Shown here: positions 1 through 8,273 of the stretch, one piece after another | Layout: every line of letters starts with the position of its first letter | Numbering within the stretch: the first letter of the stretch is position 1 | NCBI RefSeq assembly: GCF_001655685.1 | Contig: NZ_LYVF01000174.1 | Location: forward strand, 1-64,000 | Length of the DNA: 64,000 nt | Direction: 5' to 3' | Source: Desulfotomaculum copahuensis | GTDB taxonomy: Bacteria; Bacillota; Desulfotomaculia; Desulfotomaculales; Desulfovirgulaceae | The notes under the pieces: generated by a model | Database searches by the model: none | What the model was told of the DNA's origin: nothing | The model's input: the letters and a program-made list of their open reading frames with translations, nothing else | Translations under genes and position numbers: made by a program

Positions 1-7
1 TGGGCAT
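1..7 (-). CDS. 5' end of a minus-strand gene leaving the window
   Basis: Only the first two codons (Met-Pro) lie in the window. The minus strand shows a strong ribosome binding site, AGGAGG, about seven bases upstream of an ATG whose first base is position 7. Nothing can be said of the product. The palindrome at 427-438 may belong to this gene's upstream region, but the distance is large. Confidence 0.45.
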
Positions 8-676
8 AACTCAACCTCCTAAATAGGTTTGATTAGGATCTAACAAACTCCGTGGCCATTGACATTCTCCTTCTCCCTGTGAACAAACCACCTCCCTGTA
101 ATCATAAGAAATAACCCTGCCGGACCGCCGCAATTCTTTAATCTTTCTTTAACGGTTTCATCTGGCGGCCCGGGCTGAAGTTTAAAAGCATGAAAAAACA
201 AAAAGTGTCTGCTGGCTGATATAAATCTGAGGTGAAAAAAATTATAATCAAATTAAGTGGTTTTGGTAAATGCAAGCAGGTGATTGCTACCACATGCACA
301 TATACGGTTTCGACATCAATTTTTAATCTCCTGCTTTTTGAGGTATACAAATTTTAGAACTTGTGATGGTGAGGACTATCACTAAAGACTATATCATGAA
401 ATCCACACCTTGACAAGTCCAATTAACTGGTCAACCAGATTTTTTACCGGCCCCCGCTCCTGCCGCGTACTATTTTTCCACTCCCGTCCAAAACCCGTCC
501 CCGCTCGTCCGGAACATCCAGAAACAAAAACTTTTTTGAATAACAACCGCTTCCGCCGGTTACCATGCTCCCCATAAACACAATTCCATCCCTAAAACCA
601 CCGGCGAGACCGTTTTATTTTTCTATCCGGAGACAAAATAATGCTGTTGTGAAACTGGCTACGGAGGTGGCGGCTG
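8..676. other. Long intergenic region
   Basis: No convincing gene is seen between the outward-facing partial gene and the nucleotidyltransferase. The stretch is AT-richer than the coding DNA around it. It holds a TTGACA hexamer at 410-415 and a 12-base palindrome at 427-438. A 70-codon minus-strand ORF at 138-350 lacks a ribosome binding site and a recognisable domain. Confidence 0.5.
427..438. promoter_or_regulatory. Candidate GntR/FadR-type operator
   Basis: CTGGTCAACCAG is a perfect inverted repeat of CTGGT with a two-base centre. It resembles the TGGT-n-ACCA operators bound by FadR-subfamily GntR regulators. A TTGACA hexamer lies 11 bases upstream on the plus strand. No cognate regulator is adjacent, so the link is inference. 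Confidence 0.35.
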
Positions 677-1429
677 TTGAAGGCACTCATACTGGCAGCA
701 GGCAGGGGCACCCGCCTGCACCCCTTGACCGAGTATATAGCCAAACCGATGCTGCCCTTGCACGGCAAACCACTGATGGAATGGATCATGCTCACCCTGA
801 GCGGATATGGGATCAGGGAATTCGTGGTGGCGGTCAGCCACCTGGCAGAACAAATTGAGACATATTTCGTCCGGGGCGACAGGTGGAATGTAACCATAAA
901 TTACAGCCGGGGCGCAGCGCCGGCAGGCAAGGCCGGTGAAATCTGGCGGGCCCAAAACCTGCTGCCGGCCGGAAAAGAACCGTTCCTGGTGGTCCCCGCA
1001 GACACCGTCAGCCACCTGGATTACCGGGAGATGCTGGATTTCCACCGTGAGCACGGCGGTCCGGCAACCATAGCCTTTTCCACGCGCTACCGCCTGGAAG
1101 TGGGTACGGCTGAGCTCGGCCCGGACAGCCGGGTGAAAAAGTTTTTCGAAAAAGAAAACCTGGGCCGGCCCGTAAGTACGGGCACTTATGTGCTGGACGG
1201 CCGGATTTTCCCTTACATTGAAAAACTCGCGCCCGGGAAAAACGAAGTCGACCTTCCCGGCGATGTCTTTCCCCGTCTGATCACAAAAGGGGTCCCCTTA
1301 TACGGCTTTGTCCGTGATTATCCCTGGTGGGACGTGGGGCGGATCAGCGATTACGAGGGACTGATCAATCTTCCCCCGGCCGAATTGGCACAGATTCTGG
1401 CCTGGGGCCAGGGAGAGAAAAATCAATGA
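677..1429 (+). CDS. Sugar-1-phosphate nucleotidyltransferase
   Basis: A 250-residue NTP-transferase of the RmlA/GlmU-N/ManC type, which joins a sugar-1-phosphate to a nucleoside triphosphate and releases pyrophosphate. The N-terminus MKALILAAGRGTRLHPLT is the nucleotide-binding signature, followed by KPMLPLHGKPL. A VPADT motif near residue 113 fits the metal-binding aspartate region. The C-terminal part has VGTAELG, STGTYVLDG and WWDVGR, typical of the single-domain form without a left-handed helix tail. The start is TTG at 677, chosen because GGAGGTGG lies six bases upstream. It is first in a four-gene operon and its stop overlaps the next start (ATGA). The exact sugar and nucleotide are not evident. 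Confidence 0.88.
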   Translation: MKALILAAGRGTRLHPLTEYIAKPMLPLHGKPLMEWIMLTLSGYGIREFVVAVSHLAEQIETYFVRGDRWNVTINYSRGAAPAGKAGEIWRAQNLLPAGKEPFLVVPADTVSHLDYREMLDFHREHGGPATIAFSTRYRLEVGTAELGPDSRVKKFFEKENLGRPVSTGTYVLDGRIFPYIEKLAPGKNEVDLPGDVFPRLITKGVPLYGFVRDYPWWDVGRISDYEGLINLPPAELAQILAWGQGEKNQ

Positions 1430-2541
1430 GATTTGGTATTGCCGGACCAATCGCCAGGGATCGGGTTTTGCTGACTACAGGCGAACAAATGGAAAAATAC
1501 GGGGCGGCGGCATATACTACTTATGCCCTGGCCAAACTTCTCGAGGGAAGTCAGGATCAGGTGCTCTGCCTTTCCCACCTGTCCCCGGCGGATCTTGAAA
1601 CAACGTCCTCCCTGCTGGCCCACCCCAATATAGATTTGTCCGGACTGACCGCTGTCCCGGAAGGAACGGCACGGATTGAATTGACCTACGTCAATCAATT
1701 TGAGCGCCGGGGACGCCAGCTGAATATAATGCCCCCGCTGACGGCGGCCGAAATGGCTCTGCTGGCGGAATGCCGGGCCGTACTGTTGATGCCTCTGAAT
1801 GAAACAGATATACCGTTAAGGGGCGTGCAAAGCCTGCGCAGTTCTTCACAGGCCACCATTTTTCTTGACGTCCACGGTCTGGTCACCGGAGTGGACGACA
1901 GCGGGCGGCGGTTTAACAAAATATGGTCCAATGCACAGGAATGGATTAAATGCATCAATGTGCTGAAAATGAACGAAAAAGAGGCTGCCTGGGTGGCCGC
2001 CCGGCCGCTGCACGGACAGCAGGAATTCGTCTTTTTCGCCGCCGGGCTGATCAAAAACGGTCTTGATGTTTGCTGGATAACCTTTGGTGATCAGTCGTCG
2101 ATCGTTTCCTGGAGGCGGGAAGGACGCATTTACTGGACTTTTGTACCCACCATAACCGGCCTCGGCCCGGTGGTGGACACCACCGGGTGCGGTGACGCGG
2201 CCTCGGCCGGATTTGTTTATTCTTATGTCAAACACGGACGTTATCCGTTAATCGCCGTGATCCTGGGAAACACTCTCGGTTCATTGAAAGCCACTTTCCG
2301 GGAAGTGAACGCTTTCCCCTCCCACCCGGAAATAAACGGCATCATTTACCATCATTACAGGGATTATCTGCATGCGCTGCTGGACGATTTCCTGTCCAGA
2401 AAGCAACTGATCGTTCACGAATTCAAGGGAGGATGCGACAGTGAAAGTTTTGTGCGCCAGTCAGATGGGCACGGGCACGGTACTGGGACAAACCATGCGC
2501 GTAGTGGCGGTGGCAAAAGAACTTCAACGCCGGGGACATGA
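1426..2541 (+). CDS. PfkB-family carbohydrate kinase
   Basis: A 371-residue ribokinase/PfkB-fold protein that should phosphorylate a sugar or nucleoside with ATP. The family's C-terminal signature appears as DTTGCGDAASAGF at residues 251-263, with D257 the expected catalytic base. The substrate-binding half is divergent, so the substrate cannot be read. The ATG at 1426 overlaps the previous stop by four bases. Its 3' end overlaps the following glycosyltransferase by 101 bases in another frame, which is unusually long for a bacterial operon and suggests a frame change that extended the C-terminus. Placement between a nucleotidyltransferase, a glycosyltransferase and a phosphohexomutase suggests a role in making an activated sugar. 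Confidence 0.82.
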   Translation: MRFGIAGPIARDRVLLTTGEQMEKYGAAAYTTYALAKLLEGSQDQVLCLSHLSPADLETTSSLLAHPNIDLSGLTAVPEGTARIELTYVNQFERRGRQLNIMPPLTAAEMALLAECRAVLLMPLNETDIPLRGVQSLRSSSQATIFLDVHGLVTGVDDSGRRFNKIWSNAQEWIKCINVLKMNEKEAAWVAARPLHGQQEFVFFAAGLIKNGLDVCWITFGDQSSIVSWRREGRIYWTFVPTITGLGPVVDTTGCGDAASAGFVYSYVKHGRYPLIAVILGNTLGSLKATFREVNAFPSHPEINGIIYHHYRDYLHALLDDFLSRKQLIVHEFKGGCDSESFVRQSDGHGHGTGTNHARSGGGKRTSTPGT

Positions 2542-3643
2542 AGTTGCATTTCTGGCCGGTGAAAAGCTGATCCCGGTGATTGAAGGCTACGGTCTCAGGT
2601 TGCTTGAGCTGCCCCCCATGCCCAAAATGGATTTTCCCGCCGGTTTGTTATTTAAAGCCGGTGAACAACAACAGGAAGAAATAACGGTTAAAATAAAAGA
2701 AATTATGCGGCAAATGGCGGCAGCGGAAAAAAAAGCAATTGAAACGGAGAAGCCGGATGTAATGCTCTGCGGCAATTTAACCGGACCGCTAACCGCCAAA
2801 GCGGCCGGTATTCCATCGGTGTTGATCTTTTTACAGCCGCACGGCCCCAAAACCATTGCTCTTTTTACCAGGCGCCTGTCCAATCAGGAAGCAAGCAGGA
2901 GAAATATTTACGAGGTGTTGGAAGCAGCCGGACTGCTCCTCATGGAAGGGATGCCGGAGTTGGGCGAACAGGCGCTTACGCCTGCTTTTGATGAATGGGG
3001 CGCGGCTTTGAAAAACAAGCTGCATTTTACCGGTCCGCTGCCGGTGGATAAACCGGAAAGCCTGCCCGGACAGGAAGAGTTGAAGAAGCGCCACGCCGGC
3101 TGCGCGGATAAACCGCTGGTCTATGTAACCATTGGCGGTGGCTCGCCCCTGCTCGGGGAAGAGTTTCTTTCCCTGGTCCTGGACATGTTCCGCGAACAAC
3201 CGGAAACAAACGGCGTGGTGTCCACCGGCCTGGCCCTTGACCCGGACCGGGCGGCCGGCTTCAATCCACCGCCAAACGTATCCATGCACCAATTCGTACC
3301 GGGCATGGAGCTGATCAAGGCCAGCGACGCGGTTGTTTTTCACGGCGGCTCCTCCACCCTGATGAACTGCATCGCCTGCGGCCGCCCGGCGGTGGTGATC
3401 CCCTCCATGGCTGAACAGGAAGATAACGGGGCGGTACTGGCCGGACACGGGGCCGGGATCGTGCTGGACAAAAACAGCCTCACCCCGTTCGTGCTGGCGG
3501 AAGCGGTAAAAAAGCTTTTAACCGGACGGAACTACCGGTCCGGCGCGCAAGCTTTGCAAAAGCTGGGACAAAGATACGGCGGCGCGGCAGGAGCGGCCGC
3601 CCGGGTGGAAGAGCTGGTGCGCGGAAAACCGGTGGAGGATTGA
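2441..3643 (+). CDS. GT1-type (MGT/UGT-like) glycosyltransferase
   Basis: A 400-residue GT-B fold glycosyltransferase. The N-terminal half has the acceptor-domain pattern GTVLGQTMRVVAVAKELQRR followed by GHEVAF. The C-terminal half carries the donor-binding signature FHGGSSTLMNCIACGRPAVV near residues 300-320, followed by PSMAEQEDNG. The family transfers sugars from nucleotide donors to lipids, macrolides or other small acceptors. There is no membrane segment, so it should act at the cytoplasmic face. The start is GTG at 2441 with AAGGGAGG upstream, inside the end of the kinase gene. The phosphohexomutase gene follows after one base. Confidence 0.85.
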   Translation: MKVLCASQMGTGTVLGQTMRVVAVAKELQRRGHEVAFLAGEKLIPVIEGYGLRLLELPPMPKMDFPAGLLFKAGEQQQEEITVKIKEIMRQMAAAEKKAIETEKPDVMLCGNLTGPLTAKAAGIPSVLIFLQPHGPKTIALFTRRLSNQEASRRNIYEVLEAAGLLLMEGMPELGEQALTPAFDEWGAALKNKLHFTGPLPVDKPESLPGQEELKKRHAGCADKPLVYVTIGGGSPLLGEEFLSLVLDMFREQPETNGVVSTGLALDPDRAAGFNPPPNVSMHQFVPGMELIKASDAVVFHGGSSTLMNCIACGRPAVVIPSMAEQEDNGAVLAGHGAGIVLDKNSLTPFVLAEAVKKLLTGRNYRSGAQALQKLGQRYGGAAGAAARVEELVRGKPVED

Positions 3644-3644
3644 A

Positions 3645-4991
3645 ATGGGCATTTTTAAGCCCTGTGACATCCGGGGCGTTTACAACCGGGAGCTGACGGA
3701 GCGGGACGCCCGTAATCTGGGACTGGCCGCCGGCAGTTATATTCACGCACAAACAGTGCTGGTGGCCGGTGATGTCCGCTTGAGCACCCCCGCCTTAAAA
3801 GCGGCCCTGTGCAACGGACTGACCGCTGCCGGCTGCCGGGTGATTGACGCCGGCATTTTAACCACGCCGGCGTTCAACTTCGCTGTCCGCCACGCCGGGA
3901 CCGCCGCCGGAATAATGGTCACCGCTTCCCACAATCCGCCGGAATACAACGGTTTCAAGATTGTTTTTGCCGGCCGGCCGGTGCAACCGGCAGAACTGAC
4001 TCTTTTGGAGCAAATCATTACCGGCCGTGATTTTGTCACCGGCCGGGGCAGCTACCGGCGGGATGAAACATGGTTGTCCCGCTACCGCAATTATTTGACC
4101 GGACATTTCAAACCGGGAAGGTTGAAGGTGGTGCTGGACTGCGGCAACGGAGCCTGCTCCCTGATCGCACCGCATGTTTTCCGCTCCCTCGGCTACCAGG
4201 TGACGGAACTTTACTGCACACCCGACGGGCGGTTTCCCAACCGGCCGCCCAACCCGGCACTGCCCGAAAATTTACGGGACTTGCGCCGCCGGGTGGTGGC
4301 GGAGGATGCCGCGGCGGGTATCGCTTATGACGGGGACGGTGACCGGGTGGCCCTGGTGGATGAAAGCGGCGGCGTGGTTGCCAATGACCGCCTGCTGGCC
4401 ATGCTGGCCCGTCATCTGCTGTCCCGTGGAAAAGGCGCCATCGTTTACGACTCCAAATGCTCGCTGATTGTGCCGGAAGAAATCTCCCGTCATGGCGGCA
4501 CGCCGCTGATGGCCAGATCGGGGCATACTTTCGTCCAGAGCAGGTTTTTATCCAGTCACGCCATTTTGGCCGGGGAGTTGAGTGGCCACTTTTTCTGGCG
4601 CGAGCCGGGTTTCGACGACGGCCTTTTTTCTTCCCTGGTCCTGTCCGAACTGCTCGCGGAAAGCGGGACCACCCTTTCCAGATTGAACGATGAACTGCCG
4701 CATTACCGGATCACACCGGACATCCGCCTGCCTTTTGCCGGTGATCCCGGTGAAATAATGGACGGAGTGTTAAAAAAGCTGTCCCGGTTTCCCGTATCCA
4801 CCCTTGATGGTGTGCGGGTGGAATTTCCGGACTGCTGGGGCATGATCCGTCCCTCGGTTACCGAACCCATTCTCACTTTCCGGTTTGAGGGAAAAACCGG
4901 GGAGAGATTGTCCTTCATTATCAGTCTGATGCTATCCGCCCTTCCGGAAGAACTGCGGGCCAAAGCGGAAAAAGCACTGGCCGGTGCTTAA
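3645..4991 (+). CDS. Phosphomannomutase/phosphoglucomutase
   Basis: A 448-residue alpha-D-phosphohexomutase that interconverts hexose-6- and hexose-1-phosphates. The phosphoserine loop is TASHNPPEYNGFK with S95 as the phosphorylated serine. The metal loop is DGDGDR at 229-234. The N-terminal FKPCDIRG and the length match the ManB/AlgC branch. It ends the operon that starts with the nucleotidyltransferase. Mutase, kinase, nucleotidyltransferase and glycosyltransferase together could take a sugar to a glycoside, but specificity for mannose or glucose cannot be told from the sequence. Confidence 0.9.
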   Translation: MGIFKPCDIRGVYNRELTERDARNLGLAAGSYIHAQTVLVAGDVRLSTPALKAALCNGLTAAGCRVIDAGILTTPAFNFAVRHAGTAAGIMVTASHNPPEYNGFKIVFAGRPVQPAELTLLEQIITGRDFVTGRGSYRRDETWLSRYRNYLTGHFKPGRLKVVLDCGNGACSLIAPHVFRSLGYQVTELYCTPDGRFPNRPPNPALPENLRDLRRRVVAEDAAAGIAYDGDGDRVALVDESGGVVANDRLLAMLARHLLSRGKGAIVYDSKCSLIVPEEISRHGGTPLMARSGHTFVQSRFLSSHAILAGELSGHFFWREPGFDDGLFSSLVLSELLAESGTTLSRLNDELPHYRITPDIRLPFAGDPGEIMDGVLKKLSRFPVSTLDGVRVEFPDCWGMIRPSVTEPILTFRFEGKTGERLSFIISLMLSALPEELRAKAEKALAGA

Positions 4992-5153
4992 ACCTCCGCA
5001 CATTGGCCCCGGCCGGCCTCAAACGCCGGTACGCAGACTGATTGATTCTTTCGGCCCGTTGCGTGCAGGCGTTTCAAGGCATAGCACAGCCGCTTGCCGC
5101 CGGGCGTTTTTTCCGCCGGTCGGGACGGACATTTCGTTTACCAAAAAACTTGC

Positions 5154-5182
5154 TTGCCAATCTAGTTTTACTGTGCTAAATT
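5154..5182 (+). promoter_or_regulatory. Candidate promoter for the MFS genes
   Basis: TTGCCA at 5154-5159, a 17-base spacer and TAAATT at 5177-5182 form a plausible vegetative promoter in an AT-rich stretch upstream of the MFS gene. A CTGTG/CACAG inverted pair (5171-5175 and 5210-5214) brackets the expected transcription start and could be regulatory. Confidence 0.4.
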
Positions 5183-5211
5183 ATTTATTGTTAACTTATT
5201 TTTAATATAAC

Positions 5212-5265
5212 ACAGTTTACTGACTATTGATTCCGGCGCGCCTGCTTGAAGGAACCGGGGCGGCG
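5212..5265 (+). repeat. Fossil duplication of an internal piece of the downstream MFS gene
   Basis: This stretch nearly repeats 5590-5643 inside the MFS gene. Both contain TTGATTCCGGCGCGCCTGCT followed by TGA, and then GGGGCGGCG. In frame it reads LLIPARLLEGTGAA, against LLIPARLLEGAGAA at the internal copy; a TGA replaces the Trp codon before it. It lies just upstream of the real start and looks like a remnant of a second MFS copy or a local duplication. Confidence 0.75.
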
Positions 5266-5295
5266 TGTCAGCAAGCAATCATAAGGATGATCCAC

Positions 5296-6507
5296 ATGCT
5301 GTTATCCAAGAGAACAAATCTCCGCCAGTATTCAGCCTTAATCGCCGTGCTTCTGGAACTCCTGCTCATCGATCTGGGGTCCGGATTAACCATGCCCGTG
5401 TTACCGCTTTATGCCCATTCCCTGGGAGCGGGTATCGCCCTTACCGGCACCATCGTCGGAACCATTGGAATAAGCCGTATGCTGACTGATTTGCCGGCGG
5501 GCTATCTGGCCAACAAGATCAGCCGGCGCAAGCTGCTGTGCGCCTCACCATTACTGATCCTTGCCGCCGCCATCATTTCCGCGGCAACGCACAGTTACTG
5601 GCTTTTGATTCCGGCGCGCCTGCTTGAGGGGGCCGGGGCGGCGCTGGTCAACACCATTACCATGATCACCCTGGCCGATTTGGTAGCCAACAAACCCAAC
5701 CGCGGCCGGATTATGAGCCTGTATCAGTCCGTCCGCCGGGGCGGGAATGGAATCGGACCGCTGCTGGGCGGTGTGCTGGCCGATATTTTGAGCTTCCGGG
5801 CCGTTTATGTCATCTACGCCATCCTGGCCTTTGCCTCGTTTATCTGGGCTTCCGTAAGCATACGCGATGCCGGCGGAATGTCAAACAGAGGGCACAAACC
5901 CGGACAAGAGGGGGAAAAACGCGAATTGGCCCGCTTTCTGCACACAGCCGGGTTTATTTTAATCAGCGCCATGGCCTTTACCTTTTTCTTTGGCCGGGTG
6001 GCCAGCCGGCGTCTGATTATTCCCATGCTCGGCCAGCAGACACTGGGGCTTTCCGCCTCGGTGATCGGACTTTCCCTGACTCTCGCTACGGGGATCAATT
6101 TATTGACCCTGTTTTTCCTCGGCAATCTGCCCGATCGCATCGGCGCCCGGCCGGTGGTTTACATCAGCGGCTTTTTATCCGCAGCGGCCCTTGCTTTTTA
6201 CGCTTTAAGCAACAGCCTGGCACTTTTTGTACTGGCCTCTTTGCTCTGGGGATTTTGTTCCGGATTCGGCGGTCCGGCCAGGAATATTTTTTTGATGGAT
6301 ATCACCCCCAGGGGGCTTTATTCCATGGCGGTAGGCGTTTATCGTACGGTGTCCGACACCGGTTTTGTCCTGGGGCCGTTTGTACTGGGATTAATCGGTG
6401 CGGCGGCCGGATTTAAAACGGCGCTATACGCCGCGGCATCCCTGTTCATCCTGGTTTCCGTAATATTCTTTTATTCCGCTTCCAGGCGGGAAACCGTTTC
6501 GGATTAA
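5296..6507 (+). CDS. MFS transporter, probable drug exporter
   Basis: A 403-residue major facilitator protein with about 12 hydrophobic segments. The loop after segment 2 has the MFS motif-A-like stretch GYLANKISRRKLL, and RGRIMSLYQSVRRGG lies in the central region. The family uses proton antiport to export drugs or metabolites across the cytoplasmic membrane. The open frame extends upstream to 5227, but that part is the duplicated fossil segment; the ATG at 5296, with AAGGA upstream, gives a normal N-terminus. A DHA2-type exporter follows on the same strand after a hairpin. The substrate is unknown. Confidence 0.8.
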   Translation: MLLSKRTNLRQYSALIAVLLELLLIDLGSGLTMPVLPLYAHSLGAGIALTGTIVGTIGISRMLTDLPAGYLANKISRRKLLCASPLLILAAAIISAATHSYWLLIPARLLEGAGAALVNTITMITLADLVANKPNRGRIMSLYQSVRRGGNGIGPLLGGVLADILSFRAVYVIYAILAFASFIWASVSIRDAGGMSNRGHKPGQEGEKRELARFLHTAGFILISAMAFTFFFGRVASRRLIIPMLGQQTLGLSASVIGLSLTLATGINLLTLFFLGNLPDRIGARPVVYISGFLSAAALAFYALSNSLALFVLASLLWGFCSGFGGPARNIFLMDITPRGLYSMAVGVYRTVSDTGFVLGPFVLGLIGAAAGFKTALYAAASLFILVSVIFFYSASRRETVSD

Positions 6508-6535
6508 TGGCCACTGTATTTTTTAGCGGCCATTA
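6505..6535 (+). terminator. Weak hairpin between the two MFS genes
   Basis: TAATGGCC (6505-6512) pairs with GGCCATTA (6528-6535) right at the MFS stop codon. There is no long T-run after it, so it may attenuate or stabilise the transcript rather than terminate it. Confidence 0.4.
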
Positions 6536-6572
6536 TTATATGTGAACCCATTGGGATGGAGGGTTTTGATTT

Positions 6573-8114
6573 ATGACAGCAGAAACCGGAACCGGGCAGA
6601 ACCAACCGACGGCAATGCCCTGGGCCAATTTACTGGCTTTATTGATCGGTGCGTTTATGGCCTTCCTGAGCTCTTCCATTGTCAGTGTGGCCATCCCCAA
6701 AATGATGGCTATTTTCGGCGTTGGCACCGATACCATCCAATGGGTGCTGACCGCCTATCTGCTGGCGGCCGGCGTGATGATTCCAATTACGGGTTTTCTG
6801 GGCGACCGGGTGGGCTTAAAAAATCTCTATATTCTCAGCCTTTTGGTTTTCACCGCCGGCTCCACCATCTGCAGTTTATCACCAAACGAGAAAGTTTTAA
6901 TCGCCGGACGGGTGATCCAGGCCGTTGGCGGCGGCGCCATCATGCCAGTTACCACTGCCTTTGTTTATCTGCTTGTACCGCGGGAAAAAATCGGTACCGC
7001 CCTGGGAATAAGGGGTATCGCCATGGCCATGGCGCCCGCCTTCGGTCCCGCTCTGGGGGGGTTTCTTATCGACCGTTACGATTGGCATATTATCTTTTTG
7101 CTCAACATCCCCCTTGGTCTGCTATCCATTCTCATGGCCCTGCTCCTCCTACCCAAAACCAGGGCAGCGGGGAATTTGAAGCTTGATGTGGCGGGCTTTC
7201 TCCTGGCGGCGGCGGGAAGTTTCACCTTGTTGCTGGGCCTCAGCCAGGGGCAGGATAAAGGCTGGGGATCCTATTACATCGTGATGCTTTTGGTGACGGG
7301 TTTTTTTGCCCTGCTGCTTTTCGCGCTGTGGGAATCCACCAGATCCGAACCGTTACTTGATTTGTCGCTTTTTAGAAACAAAATATTTACTGCCAGCATA
7401 ATCAGCACCGTTCTGGTTACAGTTGCCATGTATGCGAGCGTATACTTAACCCCCATTTTCGTACAGAATTTGCTTGGCTATTCGCCTTTTAAAGCCGGTA
7501 TTCTCATGATTCCGGCCGCTCTGGCCATGGGCGTGATCACCCCCTTTTCCGGACGCCTCTTTGACCGTTTCGGCGCCATCCCGCTCTGCCTGACCGGGAT
7601 GCCCTTTCTGGCCCTGGCCACTTATCAGCTGTCCAAAGTCAATCTCAATACTTCTTATCATCATTTGCAGTTTTTGCTTGCGATCCGTTCCCTGAGCATG
7701 GGCATTTTCATGTTGCCCGTCACGGCCGCCGGATTGAATACGGTTCCCCGTTCACTGATCAACCGGGCCACCGCCCTGAACAGTCTGGTCAGACAAATCG
7801 CCGGCGCTGTTGGAGTGGCCTTTTACACTTATCTGTTAAACACACGGGATACATATCACTATGACACAATATCATGGGGTGTTACCTGGCTCAAACCGCT
7901 GACGGCGAATGTGATCGCCAAACTGCAAGCCGTGATGCAAAGCCACCCAACCGGGGCGATTGCCGGTGCCCGCGCCGCCGCACTGACTATAATTGCACTG
8001 CTGGTAAAACAACAGGCCATGACCAGGGCAGTGGACGACTGTTTTTTAATCAGCGTCGGAATTACGGTTGTTTCCATTCCGGTGGTATTTTTCTTGAAAA
8101 CCAGAGATGCTTGA
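6573..8114 (+). CDS. DHA2-family (EmrB/QacA-like) MFS efflux transporter
   Basis: A 513-residue transporter with about 14 hydrophobic segments, the size of the DHA2 drug:proton antiporter family. Family features include the motif-A-like GFLGDRVGLKNLYI near residue 70 and the motif-C-like stretch AMAPAFGPALGGFLIDRYDW near residues 150-170. A GGAGGG ribosome binding site precedes the ATG at 6573. It probably shares a transcript with the preceding MFS gene. An EmrA-type adaptor is not present. The exported substrate cannot be inferred. Confidence 0.85.
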   Translation: MTAETGTGQNQPTAMPWANLLALLIGAFMAFLSSSIVSVAIPKMMAIFGVGTDTIQWVLTAYLLAAGVMIPITGFLGDRVGLKNLYILSLLVFTAGSTICSLSPNEKVLIAGRVIQAVGGGAIMPVTTAFVYLLVPREKIGTALGIRGIAMAMAPAFGPALGGFLIDRYDWHIIFLLNIPLGLLSILMALLLLPKTRAAGNLKLDVAGFLLAAAGSFTLLLGLSQGQDKGWGSYYIVMLLVTGFFALLLFALWESTRSEPLLDLSLFRNKIFTASIISTVLVTVAMYASVYLTPIFVQNLLGYSPFKAGILMIPAALAMGVITPFSGRLFDRFGAIPLCLTGMPFLALATYQLSKVNLNTSYHHLQFLLAIRSLSMGIFMLPVTAAGLNTVPRSLINRATALNSLVRQIAGAVGVAFYTYLLNTRDTYHYDTISWGVTWLKPLTANVIAKLQAVMQSHPTGAIAGARAAALTIIALLVKQQAMTRAVDDCFLISVGITVVSIPVVFFLKTRDA

Positions 8115-8239
8115 TTATACCGGGCAAAATTTCATACCAACGGGTATCCCGGTCCATATACAAAGACGTCTTTTTCACAAGTCAAGCCGTATCTTAGATA
8201 CTTAATAGTGCATCCTTTTACATTACCCCGAGCATAAAA

Positions 8240-8267
8240 GGAGCGCCCGGAACAATCCGGGCGCTCC
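8240..8267 (-). terminator. Intrinsic terminator of the RND operon
   Basis: GGAGCGCCCGG and CCGGGCGCTCC form an 11-bp stem with a six-base loop. On the minus strand it is followed by TTTTATG, so it suits the end of the RND gene. It also lies after the convergent MFS gene. Confidence 0.85.
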
Positions 8268-8273
8268 CTTTGC

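Noticed and set aside
138-350. A 70-codon minus-strand frame
   Set aside because: No ribosome binding site at its start, no family, and codon use unlike the neighbours.
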